NCBI GenBank assembly: GCA_963740945.1
Contig: CAVUGE010000017.1
Location: 310,001-374,000 of the forward strand
From: CAVQBP01 sp963740945
GTDB lineage: Bacteria; Bacteroidota; Ignavibacteria; Ignavibacteriales; Ignavibacteriaceae
Length of the DNA stretch: 64,000 bases
Direction: 5' to 3'
Shown: positions 1-7,787 of the stretch, in pieces
How positions within the stretch are numbered: the stretch's first letter is position 1
Layout: each line of letters opens with the position of its first letter
Translations under genes and position numbers: made by a program
The notes under the pieces: generated by a model
What the model was told of the DNA's origin: nothing
Database searches by the model: none
What the model saw: only the letters and a program-made list of their open reading frames with translations

Positions 1-82
1 ACCAGAATTTCCGGAAAAGTATTTTAACAGACAGAGAAGGGAACAGCATGTGCAACAACTGCACGGAAGGATTAAAAATTAA
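1..82 (+). CDS. C-terminal tail of an unidentified protein (partial)
   Basis: An open frame enters from the left edge and stops with TAA at 80-82. The visible tail is about 26 residues, rich in charged and Gln/His residues, and ends HGRIKN. There is no domain to recognise, so the product is unknown. It lies directly upstream of the flippase-like gene on the same strand, so the two may be co-transcribed. It is called only because the frame is open to the edge and ends a few bases before the next gene. Confidence 0.45.
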   Translation, partial: PEFPEKYFNRQRREQHVQQLHGRIKN

Positions 83-93
83 TATTATGAAAA

Positions 94-1095
94 TTGAACA
101 ATAATCTTGTGAATAATACTTTAGTTAAAAATATTACTCTAAAAGATATCTTTATAAAGAATAAACAGACCGGCTATTTCTTTATAAAAGTTATCATTGC
201 TGCAGGCTTACTATTATTTATTATAAATAAAATAAATCCCAAGGAAATATTATCCGCCGTACTTTCTGCAGATTATTATTTAATAGTTCTATCATTTATC
301 CTCTCTTTTTTTAACCTATACTTACAATTTAAAAAATGGGATACGGTCTGCAGGGATTGTTTAGATATTAAAAATAAAAATAAGGTATTTTTATCCCTTT
401 TCCACGGCTTTGCCGGAGGAATCTTTACTCCTGCCAGGATAGGCGAATACTTCACCAGGGGGATTGCATTAAGAGAAAAGTCCCTTTTCCAGATTGCCGC
501 CGCTACTTTTATCGATAAATTTTTCCCATTGTTAATTGTAGCCTTCTTCGGAGGACTTTCATTTATTTTTTATTTGAATGTCTCATATGCGTATCCGCTT
601 TATTTATTATCCCTCATTTTTCTGTTTGCTGTTGTAATTACCCTTTATCTTCTCAGGAAGGTATTTCAGGGTAGAATCTTTAACTATATCCCGGATAGAA
701 TAAAACAGAATAAAAAGGTTTTAAAAATATTGCTGAACCTTGAGCAGCTTAAAAAGTTTAACTCTAAATTTATTCTGAAAATTATCTTTATTTCAATCTC
801 TTTTTACCTCTGTTATTTAATCCAGTTCGCTGTTTTAATTTCTGCTTTTTCACATAAGTTCCATTTTATTAAATATTTGTGGGATGGCAGTTTAATTATG
901 TTTACCAAATCTATGATTCCGCAGATCTCTCTGGGAGAATTAGGAATCAGGGAAGGGGTCTCTGTATATTTTTTAACAAGAAGCGGGGACATGGCATCTA
1001 TCGCTTTCAATGCTTCAATTATGCTGTTTCTGATTAATTTGGTTTTCCCATCTCTAATAGGCTTATTATTACTCTATAAGAAGGGCAATGAGTAA
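94..1095 (+). CDS. Flippase-like integral membrane protein (LPG synthase TM / UPF0104 family)
   Basis: A 333-residue polytopic protein with several hydrophobic segments (first about residues 28-45). It carries family signatures of the lysylphosphatidylglycerol-synthase transmembrane domain (YbhN/AglD-like): a GGIFTPARIGEY block near residues 107-118 and GELGIREG near 280. Members lacking the soluble synthetase domain, as here, are linked to flipping or handling lipid-linked polar groups; the substrate is not predictable. The start is uncertain: TTG at 94 or GTG at 109 are in frame, and the ATG at 87 is out of frame and stops at once. The stop overlaps the start of the downstream glycosyltransferase by 8 bp, suggesting translational coupling and a joint role in an envelope glycolipid. 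Confidence 0.8.
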   Translation: MNNNLVNNTLVKNITLKDIFIKNKQTGYFFIKVIIAAGLLLFIINKINPKEILSAVLSADYYLIVLSFILSFFNLYLQFKKWDTVCRDCLDIKNKNKVFLSLFHGFAGGIFTPARIGEYFTRGIALREKSLFQIAAATFIDKFFPLLIVAFFGGLSFIFYLNVSYAYPLYLLSLIFLFAVVITLYLLRKVFQGRIFNYIPDRIKQNKKVLKILLNLEQLKKFNSKFILKIIFISISFYLCYLIQFAVLISAFSHKFHFIKYLWDGSLIMFTKSMIPQISLGELGIREGVSVYFLTRSGDMASIAFNASIMLFLINLVFPSLIGLLLLYKKGNE

Positions 1096-2221
1096 TCTTT
1101 TAATTCTTCTTTTTATTATTTTATTATTTCACTACAGCTTTTTTCTTATTTCGATTTTTAAGGGGCTGCTGAAATTAAAACCGGTCCGGCTGCAAAAGCC
1201 TCTCGAAGAATTTATTTCTTTAATCATTCCTTTTAGAAATGAAGAAGAAAATATACAGGCAAATCTAAAAAGTATCCAAGCTCAGAACTATCCTGAAGCA
1301 AAATATGAAGTAATATATATTGATGATTCTTCTGATGATAATTCATCTAAAATACTTAAAGAGTCTATCAATAATAAAAATATTAAAGTTTTAACCCTTC
1401 CTGAAAAGCAGGGAGTAACGGCAAGGAAAAAAAGAGCTATTAATTTCGGGATAGAAAATTCATCTGGTGATATAATCGTAACAACCGATGCAGATTGTTT
1501 TTATTCTCCCGGCTGGTTATCTAATTTAGTCAGCACATTTGATGAAACTACAGGCTTTGTTTCCGGGCCGGTTGAATTTAGTGGAAATAGGAATATTTTT
1601 TCAGAGCTGCAGAAAATTGAATTTGCCGGTTTAATCTTGACAGGTGCAGGACTCATTGAAATTGGTCAGCCGGTTATATGTAATGCTGCTAATATTGCCT
1701 ATAGAAAAAATATTTTCAATGATTTAAACGGTTTTGAAGATCAGTTGCATATTTCATCAGGTGATGATGGATTTTTAATGCAGAAAATACATAAATCAAA
1801 GAAATATCAAGTTAAATTCTGTTTAAATAGAGATGCTGTTGTCAAAACTAAACCGTTAAACTCTTTTGTACAATTCTACCGTCAAAGAAAAAGATGGGCA
1901 AGTAAAAACATTTTTTATGATGATAAAAAGCTGATACTTAAATTAATATTAATATTTTTTTTCTATTTATCATTAATAGTACAGATAATATTGGGATTTC
2001 TTTCTTCAAGTATTTTTTTCTTATCTCTTTTGTTAAGCTTTTTTACAAAAATTCTGCTGGAATATTTGATCCTTCAAAAGGGAAAAGATATGTTATTTCC
2101 GGAATTAAAAATGAAATATTTTTTAATAGCGGAACTTCTTCAGATTCCTTATATTATTATTGCAAGCATCGGCGGGTTATTCGGTAATTTCATCTGGAAA
2201 GGTAGAAAAATTAAACGCTGA
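1088..2221 (+). CDS. Family 2 glycosyltransferase, membrane-anchored
   Basis: A 377-residue GT2 enzyme. An N-terminal membrane helix (about 1-24) precedes the GT-A domain, with the nucleotide-sugar start IIPFRNEEENI near residues 47-57, acidic IDDSSDDN near 78-85, metal-binding TDADC near 133-137, and a QRKRW version of the QxxRW motif near 265-269. Three C-terminal helices follow. This layout is that of processive or lipid-acceptor GT2 enzymes such as those in glycolipid or exopolysaccharide synthesis. The 8-bp overlap with the flippase-like gene suggests one makes and the other moves a glycolipid; the sugar and acceptor are unknown. Confidence 0.85.
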   Translation: MSNLLILLFIILLFHYSFFLISIFKGLLKLKPVRLQKPLEEFISLIIPFRNEEENIQANLKSIQAQNYPEAKYEVIYIDDSSDDNSSKILKESINNKNIKVLTLPEKQGVTARKKRAINFGIENSSGDIIVTTDADCFYSPGWLSNLVSTFDETTGFVSGPVEFSGNRNIFSELQKIEFAGLILTGAGLIEIGQPVICNAANIAYRKNIFNDLNGFEDQLHISSGDDGFLMQKIHKSKKYQVKFCLNRDAVVKTKPLNSFVQFYRQRKRWASKNIFYDDKKLILKLILIFFFYLSLIVQIILGFLSSSIFFLSLLLSFFTKILLEYLILQKGKDMLFPELKMKYFLIAELLQIPYIIIASIGGLFGNFIWKGRKIKR

Positions 2222-2355
2222 TGTATACATAAATTTATAAATGTTCAATTTATTATACACCCCCTAAGTCAAATACTTGAATTCTAATAGAAAATAGAAC
2301 TTTTTTCATGGCATATTCATTGTGTAACATTAGATAAATGTTCAAGAGGTATATT

Positions 2356-3561
2356 ATGAAAAAGATATTTTTAATTATAGTATTTTTAATAGCAGGTTTG
2401 GCTTTTCAAGCTAACGCAAATACCCTTCCTCAGAGTGGAGATCAATTCGGATTCTTTTATTCTTCTTTAGCTCCATACGGAGGATGGATTCAACTGGATA
2501 ATGGTTTAACGGTTTGGCGCCCTGATATTATTCGCAGCCGCTGGTCACCTTATAGATATGGACAATGGATATGGACTAATGATGGTTGGTACTGGGATTC
2601 CTACGAACCTTTCGGATGGATAACTTATCATTACGGCAGGTGGTACTATGATGATTATTACGGCTGGATATGGGTACCGGATGATCAATGGGCTCCTGCA
2701 TGGGTAGAATGGCGCTATGATGATGACTATATAGGATGGGCTCCTCTTCCTCCATATGCTAATTTTTCTATAAATGTTGGGATTCAATTCAGCGTGAATT
2801 TTTTCACTCCTTATTCCCATTGGCATTTTGTTGGTTATAATAATTTCTGCAGCCCTCATATTTCTAATTATTATATAAGTCATAAAAATGTGAATAATTT
2901 TTTCTCGAGAACTAAATATAGAACCGATTATGGATTTCAGGACGGACGGGTTGTTAATAGAGGTATTGATATAGATATTATTAAAAGGAAATCGGGTACG
3001 GATATTAAAACCCGTCAGATTAGAGCAGTTTCAAATCCGGCTGACTTAAGAATGCAGGATAGGGATAGAAATAGAACAGAAATAAGAACTTTTATCGGCT
3101 CAAGAGAAGAAATATCCAGAGGAGATACAAGAAATGTAGAATTCAGAAGAGCGGATAGGAATTCAACACTGGAAACTTCAAGAGTTGAGATCGGAAGAAG
3201 CCGTGACATGAGCAGGGAAGAATTAATTAAGAGAAATAACGATAATAATGTTATAAACAGGGAACCGGCTCCTAGAATCGATAATCGAAATCCGGTTATC
3301 CAGAATAGAAGCATCCAGAGAGAAAGAACAGTTCCTCAAACTCCTCAACCTCGAAATAGTGAAATTGAAAATAGAACCGGTAATGAAAGAAGCGTTAGTG
3401 AAACGCCGCGTGAAAATAAACCTAATTATACTCCGCAAAGGACTGAAAGAAGCAATCAGGTTCAGAGAGCTAATCCTCCGCAGCAGAGGATAGAAAGAAA
3501 TTCAAGTACGAACGAGAAACGCACAAACTCTAATAATACTAGTCGCGAACGAAGAAGGTAA
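2356..3561 (+). CDS. Secreted Trp/Tyr-rich protein (DUF6600-like) with Arg/Asn-rich tail
   Basis: The start at ATG 2356 is preferred over the in-frame ATG at 2338 because AAGAGG sits just upstream and the product then opens with a clean signal peptide (MKKIFLIIVF... to about residue 22). Residues 30-140 hold repeated aromatic blocks such as YGGW, YGQWIW, FGWITYHYGRW and GWIWVPDDQW, the pattern of the DUF6600 group of exported proteins. From about residue 200 to the end the chain is low-complexity, rich in Arg, Asn, Glu and Gln and ends RERRR, probably disordered. It stands alone between two spacers and is followed by a terminator. Function unknown; a surface or periplasmic structural role is a guess. 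Confidence 0.75.
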   Translation: MKKIFLIIVFLIAGLAFQANANTLPQSGDQFGFFYSSLAPYGGWIQLDNGLTVWRPDIIRSRWSPYRYGQWIWTNDGWYWDSYEPFGWITYHYGRWYYDDYYGWIWVPDDQWAPAWVEWRYDDDYIGWAPLPPYANFSINVGIQFSVNFFTPYSHWHFVGYNNFCSPHISNYYISHKNVNNFFSRTKYRTDYGFQDGRVVNRGIDIDIIKRKSGTDIKTRQIRAVSNPADLRMQDRDRNRTEIRTFIGSREEISRGDTRNVEFRRADRNSTLETSRVEIGRSRDMSREELIKRNNDNNVINREPAPRIDNRNPVIQNRSIQRERTVPQTPQPRNSEIENRTGNERSVSETPRENKPNYTPQRTERSNQVQRANPPQQRIERNSSTNEKRTNSNNTSRERRR

Positions 3562-3591
3562 CCAATCACACCAGCGTAACCTCCGAATAAA

Positions 3592-3618
3592 AGCAGTACT
3601 CGAGTACTGCTTTTTTTA
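3592..3618 (+). terminator. Rho-independent terminator after the DUF6600-like gene
   Basis: A perfect 20-bp palindrome (agcagtactcgagtactgct) is followed at once by a run of seven T residues. It lies 30 bp past the stop codon of the upstream gene. Confidence 0.85.
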
Positions 3619-3631
3619 TTATTAAGGCATT

Positions 3632-3848
3632 TAACCACTAAGGCACTAAGGGCACGAAGCAGCACTAAGGGAAATTCCAATGAGCAAATAACAAACTACA
3701 AATAAGCTACAATATCAAAATTCGAAATTACAAACAGTTTATAGAAGGAGTAATAACCTAGAAGAATTTTACCGCACAGGAAATAAGAACATTTAAAAAT
3801 TTAGGATAATTTGGGTATAAAGATAGATCCCTTAGTGTCTTAGTGGTA
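3632..3848. repeat. Inverted-repeat-bounded intergenic element (CACTAAG type)
   Basis: The ends are near-perfect inverted copies: taaccactaaggcactaag at 3632 and its reverse complement cttagtgtcttagtggt at 3831-3847. A further partial copy (gcactaaggg) lies at 3662. The roughly 215 bp between holds no good reading frame. Together with the terminator this accounts for the 357-bp gap before the DUF116 gene. It resembles short non-coding mobile or hairpin elements, but no target duplication is evident. Confidence 0.6.
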
Positions 3849-3918
3849 AAACCCCCTTGCATTTTATTCATTATTATTTATATTATTGTATATATAAAAA
3901 GGGTTTGTTCTAATTCCT

Positions 3919-5067
3919 ATGGAACCGGTTACTTACTCAATAAAAGGCGGAAATAAAAATTCAGAAGAATACTATAAGGAAGTTCGTGCTTTTACATTTG
4001 AAGTATTAGCATATGCTGATAATACAATAAAGCCGATCGCACTGGATTTTATTGATTATCTTAAAACCTATAAGCTTGAAGAAATAAGAAAGTTAGAAGA
4101 ATATATTCTTGAACTTATAAGCTTTGGAATTCTATGGCGCACATATGGCAATAAAGCTATAAAAGTAAAATATGCGCCTTTCATTACCCTTGCACGGATG
4201 TCAGAATGGCGTAAAAAACATCAGAAGATTAAACCCATTATAGACTTAATAAGAGGTGCTTTTTTAACGCTGTTTCTTCTTCCTGAGATTAAGGAGAAGC
4301 AACATTCCCGGATACCTAAACTGGAACAGATCGATCATGTCTGCAAATGGTTCGAAGCTACAGGCGAATTTAGAGAACAGGCTCTCCGTTTTGTACGATG
4401 GCGCGGTTTCTGGGGATATCAAAGTCCGGAAGATTTATATAAGACCTTTTATACAATTGAAGATTTTACGAACTGGTTTGAAAAGCGTTCAATTGAAGTT
4501 CTCGGAAAATATACTGAAAATGTTGATAATTTTTTAAGCCGGACTGAAAAGCATTATCGCTGGCGCGAAGATCGTGTCTCATGTACCCGATCACGTATCG
4601 AATACCATCTTAATATGGTAGGTGCAGAGCTTATGAATCGTGCCTTCAGCGAGGAATACAATAAAACAAAAGCTAAAGTTGTTCTGGTACCGGGCTGTAT
4701 GCGCGGACGCCTGCCTGAAGAATGTGAATCAAAAAAAGTTAAAGAAGGATTATTATGCCAGGGATGCTTATCCAGCTGCCATGTAAACCGGCTGCGTGAA
4801 ATGGGCAAAAAACATGATTTTGACGTTTATATTATTCCGCATGCCTCAGATCTATCTCAATGGGGACCTACTCCCGGCAGGCCTGTAAGGGGAGTTGTTG
4901 CTTCCGCTTGCGTTACTACACTGGTTGAAGGAGGATGGGAATTAAAGCGGTATGATGTTCCCGCGCAGTGCGTGCTGCTTGACTGCTCGGGCTGTAAAAA
5001 GCACTGGCATCCTAACGGTATTGCTACAGAGCTGAATGTCCGTGAGCTAAAAAGAATTCTTTCTTAA
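3919..5067 (+). CDS. DUF116 family cysteine-rich protein
   Basis: A 382-residue soluble protein. The C-terminal half (about 250-375) carries the DUF116 pattern: VPGCMRG near 258, CQGCLSSCHV near 278-287, ASACVTT near 327, then CVLLDCSGCKKHW near 351-363. The dense cysteines suggest a metal or Fe-S site; the biochemical role of DUF116 is not established. The N-terminal half is helical and not assignable. It is a single gene with its own downstream hairpin and no informative partners. Confidence 0.8.
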   Translation: MEPVTYSIKGGNKNSEEYYKEVRAFTFEVLAYADNTIKPIALDFIDYLKTYKLEEIRKLEEYILELISFGILWRTYGNKAIKVKYAPFITLARMSEWRKKHQKIKPIIDLIRGAFLTLFLLPEIKEKQHSRIPKLEQIDHVCKWFEATGEFREQALRFVRWRGFWGYQSPEDLYKTFYTIEDFTNWFEKRSIEVLGKYTENVDNFLSRTEKHYRWREDRVSCTRSRIEYHLNMVGAELMNRAFSEEYNKTKAKVVLVPGCMRGRLPEECESKKVKEGLLCQGCLSSCHVNRLREMGKKHDFDVYIIPHASDLSQWGPTPGRPVRGVVASACVTTLVEGGWELKRYDVPAQCVLLDCSGCKKHWHPNGIATELNVRELKRILS

Positions 5068-5103
5068 AGATAATCCGAATCTTAATAAATAAATCATTAT
5101 TTT

Positions 5104-5131
5104 TAAACATTAGAACAATTAATGTTTTTTA
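5104..5131 (+). terminator. Probable terminator after the DUF116 gene
   Basis: Inverted repeat aaacatta / taatgttt (about 5105-5112 and 5120-5127) with a short loop, running into a T-rich tract. AT-rich stem, so moderate strength. Confidence 0.55.
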
Positions 5132-5177
5132 TAGATTATTATTACATATTAATTAAACAATTTTACAGAGAAAATTA

Positions 5178-7448
5178 ATGAAAACTCATATTGAAGAAGC
5201 ACTTGATTACCATAGTCAAGGGCGAAAGGGAAAAATTGAAGTAGTCGCAACTAAACCATGTTTAACATCAAGAGATCTATCGCTAGCATATACTCCGGGT
5301 GTGGCAGAACCATGCCGTGCAATTGCGAAAAATGAAGATGATGTTTACAAATATACAGCAAAAGGAAATTTAGTTGCTGTAATATCCAATGGTACTGCTG
5401 TTTTAGGTCTTGGAGATATTGGACCTTCCGCAGGTAAACCGGTAATGGAGGGAAAAGGGGTATTATTCAAAAGATTTGCCGATATAGATGTCTTTGATAT
5501 TGAATTAAAAAGTAAAGACCCGAAGGAAATTATTAAAGCTGTCCAGCTCTTAGAGCCTACCTTCGGTGGAATAAACCTTGAAGATATAAAAGCGCCGGAA
5601 TGTTTCGAAATTGAAGAAACTCTAAAAGCAACAATGAACATTCCGGTTTTCCATGATGATCAGCATGGAACTGCTATTATATCATGTGCCGCATTAATAA
5701 ACGCGGTAGAAATTGCAGGTAAAAAATTATCTGACATTAGGATTGTAGTTAATGGAGCCGGCGCAGCCGCTATTTCCTGCTGTAAGCTTTATGTAAGTGC
5801 AGGCGCAAAAAGAGAAAATATAACAATGTATGATTCCAAAGGATGTATTCATAAAGGAAGAAAAGATTTAAATAAATATAAAGTCGAGTTTGCTTCTGAT
5901 AAAGATCATGGATCATTAGGAGATGGAATGAAAGATGCCGATGTATTTGTCGGTCTTTCTATCGGAGGAGTGGTTACAAAAGAGATGGTCAAAGGTATGG
6001 CTCCCAATCCAATTGTCTTTGCCATGGCAAATCCTGATCCGGAAATTACTTATGATGATGCCGTTTCAGTTAGAAGCGATATAATTATGGCTACCGGTAG
6101 GAGTGATTTTCCTAACCAGGTGAATAACGTATTGGGTTTCCCCTTTATTTTTAGAGGCGCTCTGGATGTAAGAGCAACAGCAATTAATGAAGAAATGAAA
6201 ATCGCTGCTGTTCGGGCACTTGCAGGATTAGCAAAGAAAAAAGTTCCGGAAATGGTAATAAATGCTTATGGCGGAGAAGATTTTTCTTTTGGGAAAGAAT
6301 ATATAATACCAAAACCTTTTGATCCCCGTGTGCTTTGGCACGTTGCACCTGCTGTGGCTAAGGCAGCAATACAATCCGGTGTAGCTAAAATAAAAATTGA
6401 GAATTGGGTTGCCTATGAAGAAGAATTAAAAGAAAGACTAGGTTTATCAAAAGAAGTTATTAGAGTAATGATCCACAAAGCTCAAAAGAATCCTAAAATG
6501 GTTGTATATCCTGAAGGGGAAGAGGAGAAGATCATCAGAGCAGCTCATGTTTGTTATTCTGAAAATATAGCTAAACCTGTACTGCTGGGTAATGAATCAA
6601 GAATTAAAAAAATGATTAAGCAACTGGGATATAGCCAATCGGAATTCATTATCGAAGATCCCGAAACAAGTGAAAAATCAGGCAAATATGCTGAGGATTA
6701 TTATCTGCGAAGACAAAGAAAAGGCGTTTCATTAATTAAAGCTCAAAGAGTAATGAGATATCCTAACTATTTCGGTTCAATGATGGTAAAATTTGGGGAA
6801 GCCGAAGCTTTAATTAGCGGTTTAACTACCGATTATCCCACTACAATCAGGCCTGCACTGCAATGTGTCGGGGTAAGAGATGGATTAAATATAGTTTCAG
6901 GCCTTTACATAGTTGCTGCTAAGAAGAAGGTATATTTCTTCGCAGATACCACAGTAAATGTTAATCCGAATTCAGAACAGTTAGCTGAAATCGCAATCTC
7001 CGCTGCCGATACGGTTCAGGAATTTGATATCGTTCCGAAAGTTGCAATGCTTTCTTTCAGTAATTTCGGAAGTTCTCCTAATCCTGAAACCATTAAAGTA
7101 AGAAATGCAGTCGATATTGTAAAATTAAAAAGACCTGATATTATAATAGATGGCGAAATGCAGGCTGATACCGCTGTTGTCCCGGAAATCATTGAAAATG
7201 ATTATCAGTTCAGTAGTATTAAAGGGGGAGCTAACATCTTAGTATTTCCAGATCTTAATTCCGGGAATATTGCTTATAAATTAATGGCAAGGATAGGACA
7301 GGCGACTGTTATTGGTCCGATTCTTATGGGAATGAAAAAACCAATTCATGTATTGCAAAGAGGTGCAACCGTTGATGACATTATAAATATGACCGCTATC
7401 GCAGTAGTAGAAGCAGCACCGAAAAAGAAAGTATTAAAAGAAGCCTGA
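5178..7448 (+). CDS. maeB: NADP-dependent malic enzyme with phosphotransacetylase-like C-terminal domain
   Basis: A 756-residue two-domain protein of the MaeB class. Residues 1 to about 410 form malic enzyme: YTPGVAEPC near 37-45 with the catalytic Tyr, KDPKEI and INLEDIKAPECFEIE in the metal-binding region, FHDDQHGTA near 158, and a Rossmann NGAGAAA near 192. Residues from about 430 to 745 are phosphate acetyl/butyryl-transferase-like (VVYPEGEEEKIIRAA), usually regulatory in this class. The reaction is oxidative decarboxylation of malate to pyruvate, feeding NADPH and acetyl-CoA pools. Its length matches the family. It is monocistronic. Confidence 0.93.
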   Translation: MKTHIEEALDYHSQGRKGKIEVVATKPCLTSRDLSLAYTPGVAEPCRAIAKNEDDVYKYTAKGNLVAVISNGTAVLGLGDIGPSAGKPVMEGKGVLFKRFADIDVFDIELKSKDPKEIIKAVQLLEPTFGGINLEDIKAPECFEIEETLKATMNIPVFHDDQHGTAIISCAALINAVEIAGKKLSDIRIVVNGAGAAAISCCKLYVSAGAKRENITMYDSKGCIHKGRKDLNKYKVEFASDKDHGSLGDGMKDADVFVGLSIGGVVTKEMVKGMAPNPIVFAMANPDPEITYDDAVSVRSDIIMATGRSDFPNQVNNVLGFPFIFRGALDVRATAINEEMKIAAVRALAGLAKKKVPEMVINAYGGEDFSFGKEYIIPKPFDPRVLWHVAPAVAKAAIQSGVAKIKIENWVAYEEELKERLGLSKEVIRVMIHKAQKNPKMVVYPEGEEEKIIRAAHVCYSENIAKPVLLGNESRIKKMIKQLGYSQSEFIIEDPETSEKSGKYAEDYYLRRQRKGVSLIKAQRVMRYPNYFGSMMVKFGEAEALISGLTTDYPTTIRPALQCVGVRDGLNIVSGLYIVAAKKKVYFFADTTVNVNPNSEQLAEIAISAADTVQEFDIVPKVAMLSFSNFGSSPNPETIKVRNAVDIVKLKRPDIIIDGEMQADTAVVPEIIENDYQFSSIKGGANILVFPDLNSGNIAYKLMARIGQATVIGPILMGMKKPIHVLQRGATVDDIINMTAIAVVEAAPKKKVLKEA

Positions 7449-7476
7449 TTATGAAATACATATCAGAATATTTCAA

Positions 7477-7503
7477 GTGAGGAATCCTAAAACGATTCCT
7501 CAC
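7477..7503. terminator. Hairpin downstream of maeB
   Basis: Perfect 10-bp stem gtgaggaatc / gattcctcac with a 7-nt loop, 29 bp after the maeB stop. There is no T-run after it on the plus strand, so it may be a transcript-end stabiliser rather than a classic terminator. Confidence 0.45.
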
Positions 7504-7595
7504 ATTAGTAAAATAAAGTACGACATACATTCCTCTCTGTCCATCAATACTTTGAATCGGATCTTTACTGGAGGCTGTACAAAAAGTAGCAAATG

Positions 7596-7672
7596 GTCAT
7601 GCTGAACTTGATTCAGCATCTGTTTTCAGTGCAAAATTACAAGGTTAGATTCCAGGTCAAGCCCGGAATGAC
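7596..7672. repeat. GTCAT...ATGAC bounded palindromic intergenic repeat
   Basis: A 77-bp unit bounded by GTCAT and ATGAC. It contains an internal imperfect palindrome (atgctgaacttgattcagcat) and a second half rich in aggtcaagcccgg. This kind of unit, seen in many environmental bacterial genomes, is non-coding. It and the hairpin at 7477 are all that I see in the 339-bp gap between maeB and the glucosidase gene. Confidence 0.55.
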
Positions 7673-7787
7673 ACTTCTTAGGACATAACAGGAGAGCTTT
7701 CACCAAATATAATTTTAGCAAATCATTTCTCATTTTCTTAGTTTTAAATTATATTTTTATATAATTCCTATAATTCCGGTAACTAAA

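Noticed and set aside
4554..4808. Open frame on the minus strand inside the DUF116 gene
   Set aside because: It is antisense to a well-supported cysteine-rich domain and has no start signal or own features; many similar shadow frames occur across the window.
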